From contig CP087969.1 of the NCBI GenBank assembly GCA_024703915.1, positions 3,348,001 through 3,412,000 of the forward strand: a DNA stretch of 64,000 nucleotides, read 5' to 3'. How positions within the stretch are numbered: position 1 is the first letter of the stretch; every line of letters begins with the position of its first letter. Below, one piece after another: positions 22,101-33,329 of this stretch. This stretch comes from Massilia sp. H-1 (lineage in GTDB: Bacteria; Pseudomonadota; Gammaproteobacteria; Burkholderiales; Burkholderiaceae_D). Below the pieces are notes generated by a model that searched no databases, was not told the DNA's origin, and worked only from the letters and a program-made list of their open reading frames with translations. The translations under genes were made by a program, and so were the position numbers.

Positions 22101-22981
22101 GGGTCCACCTGCAGGCGCAGGGGCACGATATTCATCGCCATGCACGGCACCGCCAGCGCGGCCGAACCGAGGCGGCCCATCACGGGCAGGCCGATGGTCA
22201 GGTCGCGCCCCCCTGCTCGCGCTGCAGCCAGGCGCTGAAGGCGGCGATCAGGAGCGCGCTCCAGTCGGTGCCGGCCGCACGCGCGGCCTCTGTCCAGCGT
22301 TCGATGCTGTCCGCGTCCAGCATCGCGCGCCGCCGCAGCACGCCGTGGACGGGCGCTGCTGGCGGGGCCAGCAGGGCGGGCGGCGCTGCGCCCAGCATGC
22401 GCTCGCACCAGAACCGGCGGTCCGCATCGCAGTCGGGCGAGGCGAGATAGGCCGCGTCTTCCGCCACCAGCGGTTGCAGGCCTGGCCGGCCTTGGCGGCG
22501 GCGGGACGCCGCCCGACACCAGCGCCGAGTACAGGGCCGCCACGCGCTGCGCCAGCAAGGCGTAGCCGAAGCCGTCCAGCGCCACGTGGTGCACCCGCAG
22601 ATACCACAGCGTACGCTGCGCGCCGATGTGCAGCAGCGCACTGGCGAACAGGGGACCGGCCGCCAGATCGGGCACCTGCAGCAGGTCGGCCCGCATCCAG
22701 TCGTGCGCACCCTGTTCGTCCATCCGGTGACGTGCCAGCGTCCACGGTGTGCGGACTGCGCATTGCCAGACCTGCTCCGCATCGCTGCCGAAGCGCTGGT
22801 GCAGCGCATCGCATTCGTCGATGGCCTGGCGCAGCGCCGTCTCGAACAGGGCGGCATCGAGTTCGCCCGTCAGTTCGACGGCTTCCGCCGTCCAGTAGGC
22901 GGGGCTGGACGGATCGAGCTGCTGGCCGAGCCAGATGCCGTATTGCGCGGAGGTGAGCGGCAAACGTTCGGAAGTGTCCAT
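19126..22981 (-). CDS. Single-module NRPS (C-A-T-TE), EntF-like, predicted lysine-activating
   Basis: About 1285 residues, close to EntF (1293). Domains in order: condensation (1 to about 430) with HHVALDG; adenylation (about 450-960) with [23 protein letters not shown] and NGKIDRKAL; thiolation with [15 protein letters not shown] (Ser attachment, about 1000); thioesterase (about 1050-1285) with GWSSGGG. Aligning by eye to PheA gives pocket residues D-A-E-D-I-G-T-V-I plus the A10 lysine. This resembles lysine pockets (for example DAESIGSVCK) rather than serine (DVWHFSLV). The expected role is DHB-amino-acid assembly and release. Frame breaks at about 22500, 22205, 21430, 21265, 19615 and 19170. 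The start is one base beyond the entB stop. Confidence 0.9.
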
Positions 22982-22982
22982 C

Positions 22983-23864
<882 letters not shown>

Positions 23865-23868
23865 GGTG

Positions 23869-25507
23869 TCAGTGTTTGTGCGGGTTGATCAGGCGCTGGG
23901 CGATCTGTTCGCGCAGCAGGCGTTTGTCGACTTTGCCGACGCCGGTCTTGGGAAATTGCGCGACGAATTCGATCCGGTCCGGAATCTTGAATTGGGCCAG
24001 ACCCCGGGCGCGCAGGAAGTCGGTCAGCTCGCGTGCGCGGCAGCCGGCGCCGGGCCGCGCGATGATGAAAGCGCAGCTGCGTTCGCCCAGGTAGGCGTCC
24101 GGCATGGCGACCAGCGCCGCGTCGTGCACGCCGGCGTGGGCCAGCAAGTGGTTCTCCACTTCCTCGGCGGCGACCTTGTCGCCCCCGCGGTTGATCTGGT
24201 CCTTGGCGCGCCCTTCCACCACCAGGTGGCCGGACGGGAGCTGGGTCACCAGGTCGCCGGTGCGGTAAAAGCCGTCGGCGGTGAAGGCGCGCGCATTGTG
24301 GGCGTCGGCCCGGTAGTAGCCGCGGATCGTGTAGGGGCCGCGCGTTTGCAGGTGTCCCAGCGTGCCGGGGGCAGCGGCCGGTCTTCGTCGTCGGCGATGC
24401 GCACCTCGTCGTCCGGCGAGATGGGGCGGCCCTGGGTGGCGGCCACCAGCTCCGGCGGGTCGTCCGCGCGTGTGTAGTTGACCAGTCCCTCGGCCATGCC
24501 GAACACCTGCTGCAGCGCGCAGCCAAGCACGGGCCCCACGCGCAAGGCCGTTTCGCGCGGCAGGCGCGCGCCGCCCACCTGCAGCAGCTGCAGGCTGCCC
24601 AGGTCGTGCGCGTTGCCGGGCGCGGCGTCGAGCCAGGCCATGGCCAGCGGCGGCACCAGCGCGGTGATGGTCACTTGTTCGGCTTCGATCAGGGCGAAGG
24701 CGTGATCGGGATCGGCCCGACGCGCCAGCACCACGCAGCCGCCCGCATGGAACACGCCGAAGGTGCCCGGTGAACTGAGCGGGAAGTTGTGCGCCACCGG
24801 CAGCGCGCACAGGTAGACGCTGTGGCGGTCGAGCGCGCAGATGGCAGCGCTGGCGCGCACGCTGTACAGATAGTCGTCGTGGGTACGCGGAATCATTTTC
24901 GGCAGCCCGGTGCTGCCGCCCGACAGCTGCAGGAACGCGACCGCGCCCGCATCGGGGCAGGGGAAGACGCCCGGCGCGTCATACAGGGCATCGAAGGCGG
25001 TGAATTCGGCGGCCTCGCCAAGCACGATGACGTGCTGCAGCGACGGCGCCTCGGCCTGCACTTCGCGCGCCAGCACGCGGTAGTCGAAGCCGAGCATCGG
25101 TGTCGGCGATCACATACGCCTTTGCTTCGGCCAGCTGGCAGAAGTAGGCGATCTCCGAGCGCCGGTGGGCTTAAGCAGCGCCAGCACCGGCAGCGCGCCG
25201 AGGCGAAACAGCGCGAAGCAGGCGACAAAGAATTCGGCCACATTGGGCAGCTGCAGCACCACCCGGTCCTGGGCCTGGATGCCGGTCCGCGCCAGGCCTA
25301 GGCCGCGAACTGGTCGCAGCGCTGATCGAATTCGCGGTAGGTCCAGCGCCGCTGCGCGCACACCAGCGCCACGCTGTCGGGATGGGCGGCCGCGCTCTCG
25401 CGCAGCATGGCGCCGAGCGACTGGCCGCGCCAGTAGCCCATCGCGCGGTAGTAGTTGGCCGCTTCGTCCGGCCAGGGCGTGCAGCCCGCGAGCAGGGGCG
25501 CGCTCAT
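23869..25507 (-). CDS. entE: 2,3-dihydroxybenzoate-AMP ligase
   Basis: Stand-alone aryl-adenylating enzyme that loads DHB onto EntB. Motifs: [20 protein letters not shown] (P-loop), the aryl-acid pocket word [14 protein letters not shown] (the Asn typical of DHB/salicylate ligases), [42 protein letters not shown] and [15 protein letters not shown] (A10 Lys). The end is [12 protein letters not shown]. About 546 residues. Frame breaks occur near 25296-25303, 25169-25176, 25100 and 24365. The ATG overlaps the entC stop (ATGA) and entB follows after 4 bases, so translational coupling is likely. The choice of DHB over salicylate rests on the presence of entA and entB. Confidence 0.94.
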
Positions 25508-26701
25508 TGGGCCGTCTCCAGCACCGATTCGAGTCCCATCGCGCTGAGCATGGTGCGCAGCTTGGCCGATGTTTCCGAGCAGCTCGTCGTCCGGCCGCGA
25601 ACCGTCCACGATGCTTAGGCGCCCGCGTACAGGGTCGCATCGTTCTCGCCCACGTCGGCGCAGCGCAGCGTCACCGCCCACTCGCCGTCATGCTTACGCG
25701 TCGCACCAGCCCACCAGTCCGGCGAAGTAGCCGCGTTCGAAGCCTTCGGTGCGGCCGATGAAGTCGTACGCCTCCTGGCGCGGATGGCCGCACACGGCCG
25801 GCGTGGGGATGCAGCGCCAGCGCCAGTTCCAGCGACGAGACGGCCGGATCGGCCAGTTCGCCCCTCACTTCGGTCCCCAGGTGCCACATGGTCGGCGTCG
25901 ACAGCAGCGACGGCTGCGGCGGCACCCACAGGCCCTTGCAGAACGGACGCAGGCCGTCGGCCACGGCGCTGACCACCAGCGCATGCTCGTGCAGATCCTT
26001 GGCCGAGCGCAGCAGGCCGTCGGCGCGGCGCCGGTCTTCGTCCGGATCGCTGCTGCGCGGGGATCGATCCGGCCAGCGGATGGGACAGCACCTGCGTGCC
26101 GCGGCGCGACAGCAGCAGTTCGGGACTGGCGCCAATCAGCGTGCGGCGCGGCGCCTGCCGCCCGGCCAGATCGATCGCGAAGGTGTAGCCGATCGGGTTG
26201 CGCGCGGCGAGGCGGCGCAGCAGCGCGGCCAGGTCGAGCCGCACGTCCACTGACAACGAACGCGACAGGACAACCTTGTCGAGCCCGGTTGCGCGGATGC
26301 AGGCCAGGGCTTGCTCGACGTTGGCGCGGTAGGTGTCGGGCGAGGGCCGCATCCGCACGGGGTGGGCTTTCCGGTGGCGTGGCGGCGTCTCGGCCGGGCC
26401 CATGTCCGCGTCCCTAATGTGAGTGCTTACTTGCGCTGGAATAAAGAGCCGCTGGGGTGCATGGTCGGCAAATGGCAGCGCGCCCATGATCACGTCGGCG
26501 TTGTCGCCCGTGGCGCGCAGCTGGGCCAGGGCACGCGCCGCGCACTGGGCCGGCGGGCAGGCGGGCACGATCGCCTTGATCCCGCGCCCGAGCAGAACCT
26601 GGCGGGGGAAGCGAACAGGGTGGCGCCGGGCTGGTAATGCCGCAGCGGATCGTCGGCCGCCGGGCTTGCTTAAGCAGCAGGTGGTGCAATCGGTCGTTCA
26701 T
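25504..26701 (-). CDS. entC: Isochorismate synthase
   Basis: Converts chorismate to isochorismate, the first committed step to DHB. Chorismate-binding family. Seen are [59 protein letters not shown] and HPLAGSIP. A tail that restores to [20 protein letters not shown] and [17 protein letters not shown] follows. The start [10 protein letters not shown] at 26701 has a GAGAGG ribosome site. Lesions at 26668-26675 (TTAA), 26580, near 26060, 25690 and 25614-25621 (repairs to AGAGIV). About 398 residues. It is the first gene of the leftward operon, directly behind the Fur-box region. Confidence 0.93.
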
Positions 26702-26751
26702 AGGGGCCTCTCGAAGGTGAGCGTCTGGACAAGTGTGACAAATCATCAAAC

Positions 26752-26807
26752 ATAATGAGAATCATTTGCAATACCAGATGAGAATAATAATGAGATTGAT
26801 TCTCATT
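26752..26807. promoter_or_regulatory. Fur box region, divergent siderophore promoter
   Basis: Overlapping Fur-like inverted repeats lie between entC and the TonB receptor gene. ATAATGAGAATCATTTG (26752-26768) and the palindrome AATGAGATTGATTCTCATT (26789-26807, perfect 7-bp arms) stand out, joined by ATGAGAATAATAATGAG. They resemble GATAATGATAATCATTATC. The position 50-80 bases from both divergent starts fits iron repression of both operons. Core promoter elements were not resolved. Confidence 0.9.
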
Positions 26808-26874
26808 TAGATTGGTGCTAGGATGTTTTTAAGGCAGCATTTCATCTTCATTAATAATCCAGCAGAAAGTTCTC

Positions 26875-28814
26875 ATGTCCGTCCAGATTCAACGCCATCC
26901 CCGTCTCCAGCCCCTCGTCGCCGCGCTCTCGTTCGCGTGCTGTGCTTAAGCGCCCACGCCCAGGCCGCCGAGCAGGAACTCGGCACCATCCAGATCACCG
27001 CCCAAAGCGGCGTCAATACCAACACGGTCGTGGGCGCCGCCCGGATCGAGGTGGAGCAGGCGGTCAGCCTGCAAGACTTGTTCAAGCAAACGCCGGAAGT
27101 GAGCGTCGGCGGCGGCGGACTGCCGGTCGCGCAAAAACTGTATGTGCGCGGGATCGGCGAACGGATGCTGGCCGTGACCATCGACGGCGCCGCCCAGCCG
27201 GAATCGGCCTACCATCACACGGGCCAGGTGATGGTCGAACCGGAGCTGCTTAAACGGGTGGAAGTGGAAGCCGAGCACCGGCGCCGCCACCGCCGGGCCG
27301 GGCGCTGGCTTGGCGCCCTGCGTTTCACGACCAAGAGCGCCAACGAGCTGCTGCGCCCGGGCGAGCGCATTGGCGCGCGTTTGCAGGCAGCTACTTTGGC
27401 GCCAGCGACGGCAAAAAATTCGGGGTCAGCGTGTTTGGCCGCCTGAACGACCAGGTGGGACTGCTGGTGAGCGGCACCGCCCTGGAGAGCGGCGACTACC
27501 AGGACGGCAACGGCAATCCGGTTGCCAATACCGCGGCCGATGCCGCGTCGCGCTTCGTCAAGCTCGATCTGGGCGACCGGGCGCACCGGCTCGCGCTGGC
27601 CTACGAAGAAAACCGTGACGAAGGCATGCGCAACAAGCGCACCAATCTGATCGTCAACGGGATCAACCCGGCGCAGCGCCAGCGCGTCGAACGCAGCTCG
27701 ACCATCGCCAACTACGACTTCGCGCCCGGCGGCAAACTGGTCGCGCTGCACGTGACGGCCTACGTCAACGAGAATGCGGTCCTGCTGGCGCAGGGCACGC
27801 CGCAGCGCGAACGCGACGGCACCAGGACGCGCGGCGTCAACCTGGTCAACGTGGCGCGCCTGGGCGAACACAAAATCAGCGCTTAAGCATCGACTACCGC
27901 AACGACACAGGGTTTGCACACGTGGCTTGGCGCCAACCTGGCGGACGAGAAGGCCAGCGTCGCCGGACTGTTCGTGCAGGACGATCTGGCGCTCGCCGAC
28001 CAATGGCTGCTCGGACTGGGCGCGCTACGACCGCTACCGCTATACTGGCATGGAAGGCCGCCAGTTCGACGCCTCCGGCGCGTCGCCCAGCGCCAGCCTG
28101 ACCTTCTTGCCCAATGCGCAGCTGACCGTGCGCCTCGGCCACGCGCGCCTGCGCGGGGGGTGGGCGTCATGGAGCCCTTCCTCAAATCGTTCCAGACCAA
28201 CGATCCGGCGCTGCAAGCGGAAAAGGCGCGCAACACCGACCTTGGCGTGCAATGGCAAAGCGGCCCGTGGCAAGCCAATGCCGCCTTGTTCAACCAGCAG
28301 ATCGACAACTACATCGGCTACGACGACGCGCGCCAAAACCTGGGCCAGGTACGCACGCGCGGCTACAGCGCCAGCGCTTGGCTATCACGCCGCGCAGTGG
28401 TCGGCCAGCGTCGGCCTGTCGCACGCCAAGCCGCGCCTGGACGACCGGCCTTTGTCAAGCGAGGACGCGTTCCTGCTCGGGAATGCATCGGGCCGCACCT
28501 GGGTCGCGCAGTTCGACCGCGTGTTCCCGCAGCAGAACCTGAAACTGGGCTGGACCGGGCGCGCCACCGAGCGTCTCGATTACGTGCCTACGAAGCGCGG
28601 CGGGCAAGCCGGGCTACGCCGTGCACGACGTGTACGCCCAGTGGCTGCCTACTAGAGCAGCGACAAGCTCACGCTCACGCTCGGCGTCTCCAACGTCGGC
28701 GACAAGTTCTACTACGATCAGAGCAGCTTCGGCTTTCACCCGCGCTGGGGCAGTGTCGCCGCGCTGCCCGAGAGCGGGCGTAATGTCCGCGTCAGCCTGG
28801 CCTCGCGCTTCTAA
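26875..28814 (+). CDS. TonB-dependent outer-membrane ferric-siderophore receptor
   Basis: Outer-membrane beta-barrel importer, about 646 residues. The signal peptide runs MSVQIQRHPRLQPLVAAL to AHAQA; the TTAA lesion 26944-26951 falls within it. A plug domain follows (AVSLQDLFKQTPEVSVGGGG, KLYVRGIGERMLAVTIDGA). The barrel strands end in SGRNVRVSLASRF with a terminal Phe. No N-terminal secretin/STN signalling extension is visible, so it is a plain receptor. Further breaks near 27270, 27390, 27881-27888, 27920, 28025, 28160, 28375 and 28590. Fur boxes lie directly upstream, and DAHP synthase and MFS genes follow closely. The natural ligand is inferred to be the cluster's own catecholate. Confidence 0.92.
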
Positions 28815-28832
28815 CCTTAACGGTAGCGACCC

Positions 28833-29859
28833 ATGAAAAGAGATCTGATGGCGGTCATGCCCAGCCCCGCCGATTTGCGCGCGATGCTGCCCCTGCCGGT
28901 TCACACGGCGCAGGCCGTGGCCATGCCACGGCTGCGCCATCCGCGCCATCCTCGAGCGGCGCGACCCGCGCCTCTTGGTCGTGGTGGGACCCTGTTCGAT
29001 CCACGACCCGGTGGCCGCGCTCGACTATGCGCAGCGGCTGGCGGGGCTGGCGCGCGAGGTGGCTTACTCGATGCTGGTGGTCATGCGCGTGTATTTCGAA
29101 AAGCCGCGCACCAGCACCGGCTGGAAGGGGCTGATCAACGACCCGCACATGGACGACTCGTTCTGCATCGCCGAAGGCATGCACACGGCGCGCCGCCTGC
29201 TGCTCGAGATCGGCGCGCTGGGCCTGCTTACCGCGATCGAAGCGCTGGACCCGGTCTCGCCGCACTACCTCAATGATCTGATCGGCTGGGCCGCAATCGG
29301 CGCGCGCACGACCGAGTCGCAGACGCACCGCGAAATGGCGTCCGGTTTGCCGGTGCCGGTCGGCTTCAAGAACGGCACCGACGGCAGCGTCGAGACGGCG
29401 CTCAATGCGATCCGGGCCGCCGCGCGCACCCACGCCTACCTCGGCATCGACGCGCACGGCCGCGCCGCCGTCGTGCGCACCGACGGCAACCCGCATGCGC
29501 ACCTGGTCCTGCGCGGCGGCAGCAGCGGGCCCAATTACGATCCCGCCAGCGTGGCGCGCGCCGAACGGGCGCTGCGCGAAGCGGGGCTGGCGCCGACCAT
29601 CCTGATCGACTGCGCGCACGGAAATTCGAACAAGGATCACCGCCGCCAGTCGCTCGTGCTGGAAAGCGTGCTGGCCCAGAAGCTGGCCGGGAACGACAGC
29701 ATCGTCGGCGTCATGATCGAAAGCTTCATCGAAGGCGGCAACCAGCCCATGGCGGCCAGCCCCGGTCAGCTGCGTTACGGCTGCTCCGTCACCGACCCCT
29801 GCGTCGACTGGCCGACCACGCAAGCCATGCTGCGCCTGGCGCACGGCGCGCTGCAATGA
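28833..29859 (+). CDS. 3-deoxy-7-phosphoheptulonate (DAHP) synthase, AroG/F/H type
   Basis: First enzyme of the shikimate pathway (PEP plus erythrose-4-phosphate). Type I motifs: LLVVVGPCSIHDPVAALDYA, YFEKPRTSTGWKGLINDP, IGARTTESQTHREMASGL, VPVGFKNGTDGSVETALNA and TILIDCAHGNSNKDHRRQ. About 342 residues with a single break near 28945. It lies 18 bases after the receptor gene and overlaps the MFS gene (ATGA). This suggests an iron-regulated isozyme that supplies chorismate for DHB; whether it is feedback-sensitive cannot be read here. Confidence 0.94.
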
Positions 29860-31038
29860 AGCGCGTGGTCGCGCTGGTGGCGGCGCTGCAGTTCGTCTAC
29901 ATCCTCGACTTCATCATGGTGCTGCCGCTCGGGCCCCGACCTGGCGCGCGCGCTCGGCTTTCCGGCCGACCGGCTGGGCGCGCTGACGGCCGCGTACACG
30001 CTGGCCTCGCTGGTCTCCGGCCTGCTGGCCGTGCGCCTGCTGGACCGCTTCGAGCGCAAGCGCGTGCTGCTGTGCGCATTCGGCGCGCTGACCCTGGCCA
30101 CCCTGGCGACCAGTCTGGCCAGCAGCTTTGCGGGCCTGATCGGCGCGCGTGCCCTGACCGGGTTCATGCGCGCGCCCACGATTGCGACCGGCATGGCGAT
30201 CGTGATCGACATGACGCCATCGCACAGCAGCGCGGGCGGACCATCGCCCGGGTCATGCTCGGCTTTTCGGTGGCCGCGCTGGCGGGCGTGCCGCTGGCAC
30301 TGGAACTGGCGCGCGCTTGGGCTGGCTGGCAAGCGCCATTCGCCGCGCTCGGCATGGCGGCCGTCGCCGTGTGGCTATGCGCCGCGTGGCTGCTGCCTAA
30401 CCGGGCAGCAGGCAGCCAAGCGCGCGGCACCAGCATCGGGGCTTTGCTGCGCCAGCGGCTGGTGCGCCAGGCTTGCCTGGTGCAGGGCTTGAGCCAGTTC
30501 TCGGCCTTTCTGCTGGTGCCGCATTTTGCCGCCTACTACCTGCTCAACCTGGATTTCCCGCGCGACCAGCTGGCGCTGCTGTACCTGGCCGGTGGCGTGT
30601 GCGCGCTGCTCGCCGTGCAGCTTCTGGGGCGCGTCGTGGACCGGGCCGGAACCAGTACCGCGCTCGCTTGCGCGAGCGTGGCGATGGGGTTCGGCCTGCT
30701 GCCGTTCTTCGCCGCTGCTTAAACTTGTTCGCGGTGCTGTCGTTCGTGCTGTTCATGGCGGGCAATGCAGGCCGCAACATCAGCATCGGCGCCGCGCTCA
30801 GTCATGTGCCCCACGCGCACGAGCGGGCCGGCTTCATGGCGCTGCAAAGCAGCGTGCAGGATCTCGCGATTGCCGCCGCCGCGCTGACCAGCGGCTGCTT
30901 GCTGGCGGTCGATGGCGACGGGCGCCTGAGCGGCATGGGCACGGTGGCCGCGTGCGCCGCGGCGGTCGGCTGCGCCGTGCCGTGGGCCGTGCGGCGGCTG
31001 TCCGGTTACAGCATGGTTTCGCGCAGTACCTCATGTAA
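29856..31038 (+). CDS. MFS transporter, putative siderophore exporter
   Basis: 12-TM major-facilitator protein of about 394 residues. It starts MKRVVALVAALQFVYILDF. The loop 2-3 motif is seen as VRLLDRFERKRVLLCAFG. Helices include FVLFMAGNAGRNISIGAALS and AVAVWLCAAWLLP. Breaks near 29935, 30230 and 30717. The C-terminal end is uncertain; the stop TAA 31036-31038 is the most economical reading and overlaps the convergent thpR stop. Translationally coupled to the DAHP synthase in the Fur-controlled group. An EntS-like export role is inferred from context only. Confidence 0.82.
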
Positions 31039-31501
31039 GCGCGGCGCGCGACTGCACCAGCGCGTAGCGGTCGACCTGCCAATGAATCAGCGGGCCGTCG
31101 GCGCCGGGCAAGGCACCGGCGGCGCGCCGCGCCAGCGTCACGTGCGGCTTGTAGCTGCGCTGGTCCACCGGCAGCGCATGCGCGCGAGCAGTTCGCCGAG
31201 GGCGGCCTGCAGTTCGGTCAGACCGGAAGGCACGGTCTCCGGCTCAAGCACGGCGATGCCGTGCGGCCAGAGGTCGTTGCGCTGAAGGGAGAGTTGAAAC
31301 GGGGCGGTGGGAGCGGGCAGGGCGTCGGCCAATCTGGCCGCGTGTTCCTGCTCCACCTCGCCGATGAAATGGAGTGTCAGATGCAGTCGTTCGGCGCGCA
31401 CCGGCGTGGCCTGCTTCGGCCACGTCCAGCGGTCGCGCTGCCACCAGTTGCGCCCGCACTGCCGGGTCGGGCCACAGTGCGAGGAACAGGCGCGCGCTCA
31501 T
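31031..31501 (-). CDS. thpR: RNA 2',3'-cyclic phosphodiesterase (2'-5' RNA ligase family)
   Basis: Small 2H phosphoesterase. Start MSARLFLALWPDPAVRAQL. Both HxTx catalytic motifs are seen: LHLTLHFIGEV and YKPHVTLARRA. The end is RYALVQSRAALT. About 157 codons as written, slightly short for the family. This partly reflects deletions: the frame breaks near 31430 and 31175. It overlaps the convergent MFS stop. Role in RNA end metabolism is family knowledge. Confidence 0.85.
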
Positions 31502-31505
31502 CGCA

Positions 31506-32367
31506 TCAGAAGCAGTGTTCGACGCCCGGGAAGCTGCTGTCCTTGACCGCCGCGACATAGGCGCTGACGGCGGCGTCGATGCTGGTCTGGCCTTCCATGA
31601 AGTTCTTGACGAACTTCGCCTTGCGGCCCGGGAAAACGCCCAGCAGATCGTGCATCACCAGCACCTGGCCCGAGCAATCGGGACCGGCGCCGATGCCGAT
31701 CGTCGGCATATGCAGCAGATCGGTCACTTCCTTGCCGAGCGCGGTCGGAATCGCTTCAAGCACGACCATCGACGACGCTTACCGATTGCAGCAGCAGGGC
31801 GTCCGATTTGAGCTGGTCGGCGCTCTCGATGGTTTTGCCCTGGACCTTGTAGCCGCCCAGCTGGTGCACCGATTGCGGGGTCAGACCCAGGTGGGCGCAC
31901 ACGGGAATGGCGCGCTCGGTGAGGAAGCGGACCGTATCGGCCAGCCAGGCGCCGCCTTCGAGCTTGACCATGTGGGCACCGGCCTGGATCAGCTGGACCG
32001 CGTTGTTGAAGGCCGACTCCGGCGTCGCATAGCTGCCGAAAGGCATGTCGGCCAGCACCATCGCGCTCTTGTTGCCGCGCGCCACTGCCGCCGTGTGATA
32101 CGCGACTTCCGCCACCGTGACCGGCAGGGTCGACGTCTGGCCATTGCAGACCATGCCGAGCGAATCGCCGATCAGTAATACTTCCACGCCGCAACGGTCC
32201 ATCAAGCTGGCGAAGCTGGCGTCATAACAGGTGAGCATCGCAATTTTGTTGCCGGACGCACGCATGGCGTTCAGCGAAGGAATCGTCACCGCCTTGGTGA
32301 CAGGCGGCTTGACCGGAGCGCATGCATCGCCGCCCGCCATGTCTTTACCCTGCAAATAACCGCTCAT
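31506..32367 (-). CDS. panB: 3-methyl-2-oxobutanoate hydroxymethyltransferase
   Basis: Ketopantoate hydroxymethyltransferase of pantothenate synthesis. Motifs: [80 protein letters not shown], and (after a break near 31780) [20 protein letters not shown]. The end is [12 protein letters not shown]. About 287 residues with a 25-residue N-terminal extension. panC is not adjacent in this window. Only one interruption is needed to rejoin the two halves. Confidence 0.95.
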
Positions 32368-32439
32368 AATAATCCTTTGATATCAAAATGAAAGCCGACG
32401 GCGCTAGTGTAATGCCAACCACAAAAACCTGCCCAATCA

Positions 32440-32488
32440 GGGGTCAGACCTCAATTCCGCAACAATTGCAGAATTGAGGTCTGACCCC
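32440..32488. repeat. 18-bp perfect inverted repeat, hairpin element
   Basis: The arms GGGGTCAGACCTCAATTC (32440-32457) and its exact complement (32471-32488) flank a 13-base loop. The pairing extends outward through CAATC/GATTG with one mismatch. It lies between panB and the DUF486 gene, both leftward. The TTGAGGTCTGACCCC word looks like a mobile or dispersed palindromic element. There is no T-tract, so a terminator role is uncertain. Confidence 0.8.
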
Positions 32489-32501
32489 GATTGTGGAATG
32501 G

Positions 32502-32851
32502 TTAGGAGCGGAAAATGAAGTAGACGGCGCCGACCAGGCACAGGCCCGCCCAGATGTAGTCGAGCTTGAACGGTTCGTTCATGTAGAACATGGCGAACGG
32601 GACGAAGACGGTGAGCGTGATCGCTTCCTGCATGATCTTGAGCTGGGCCAGGCTGTACTGGCTGTGCCCGATCCGGTTGGCTTAAGCACTTGCAGCAGAT
32701 ACTCGAACAGGGCAATCCCCCAGCTGACCAGCGCCGCATACCACCACGCGCGGCTCGACATGTTCTTCAGGTGCCCGTACCAGGCGATCGTCATGAACAC
32801 GTTCGACAGGACCAGCAGACCCACGGTCTGCACGATGATGGGGATTTGCAT
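32502..32851 (-). CDS. DUF486 (DMT-like) small membrane protein
   Basis: About 116-residue, four-helix membrane protein. MQIPIIVQTVGLLVLSNVFM begins it, followed by the DUF486 word TIAWYGHLKNMSSRAWWYAA and SWGIALFEYLLQV. After a TTAA lesion at 32680-32687 it continues in another frame (SQYSLAQLKIMQEAITL, MFYMNEPFKLDYIWAG) to VYFIFRS. The start lies next to the folK stop. Transport function is not established for the family. Confidence 0.85.
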
Positions 32852-32852
32852 G

Positions 32853-33329
32853 TCAGTCTTCCTTCGTGATGCCCTGGCTAAAGCAACGGCGGCCAGGTAG
32901 CTGCGCGCGGCGCGCCGCTGCGGCACCACCACGTCCGGCGCGATCTCGAGCAGCGGCACCAGCACGAAGGCCCGCTCCAGCATGCGCGGATGCGGGACGT
33001 GCAGCTGCGGCAGGTCCACCACGGCGTCGCCGTACAGCAGAATGTCGAGATCGAGCGTGCGCGGGGCGTTGCGGTAAGGCCGCTCGCGGCCGTGCGCCAG
33101 TTCGATGCCGTGCAGCGCGTCCAGCAGCAGCCGGCGCGCTCAGCTCCGTGTCGATGCAGGCCACTGCGTTGATGTAGTCGTCGCCCGAGGAGTCGATCGG
33201 GGCGGTGCGGTACTTGGCCGAATGGCGCACCAGCGTGCAGCCATCCAGCGCGCCCAGCCGCGCCAGGGCGTCGTCGACGTTGGCGCTGGCATCGCCCAGA
33301 TTGGCGCCGATGCCGAGGTAGGCGATCAT
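32853..33329 (-). CDS. folK: 2-amino-4-hydroxy-6-hydroxymethyldihydropteridine pyrophosphokinase
   Basis: Folate pathway HPPK. Start [19 protein letters not shown]. Substrate words include KYRTAPIDSSGDDYINAVAC and, in a second frame, LPQLHVPHPRMLERAFVLVP. The last residues restore to AVAGQGITKED before TGA at 32853-32855. Breaks near 33140 and 32880. The ATG overlaps the pcnB stop (ATGA), forming the common pcnB-folK pair. Confidence 0.92.
   Translation of the reverse strand: MIAYLGIGANLGDASANVDDALARLGALDGCTLVRHSAKYRTAPIDSSGDDYINAVACIDTELSAPAAAGRAARHRTGARPRAALPQRPAHARSRHSAVRRRRGGPAAAARPASAHAGAGLRAGAAARDRAGRGGAAAARRAQLPGRRCFSQGITKED

Noticed and set aside
28833..29859. DAHP synthase as a 2-keto-3-deoxy sugar-acid enzyme of LPS synthesis (KdsA)
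   Set aside because: The sequence has the AroG-type KPRTSTGWKG and GARTTESQ motifs, not KdsA signatures.
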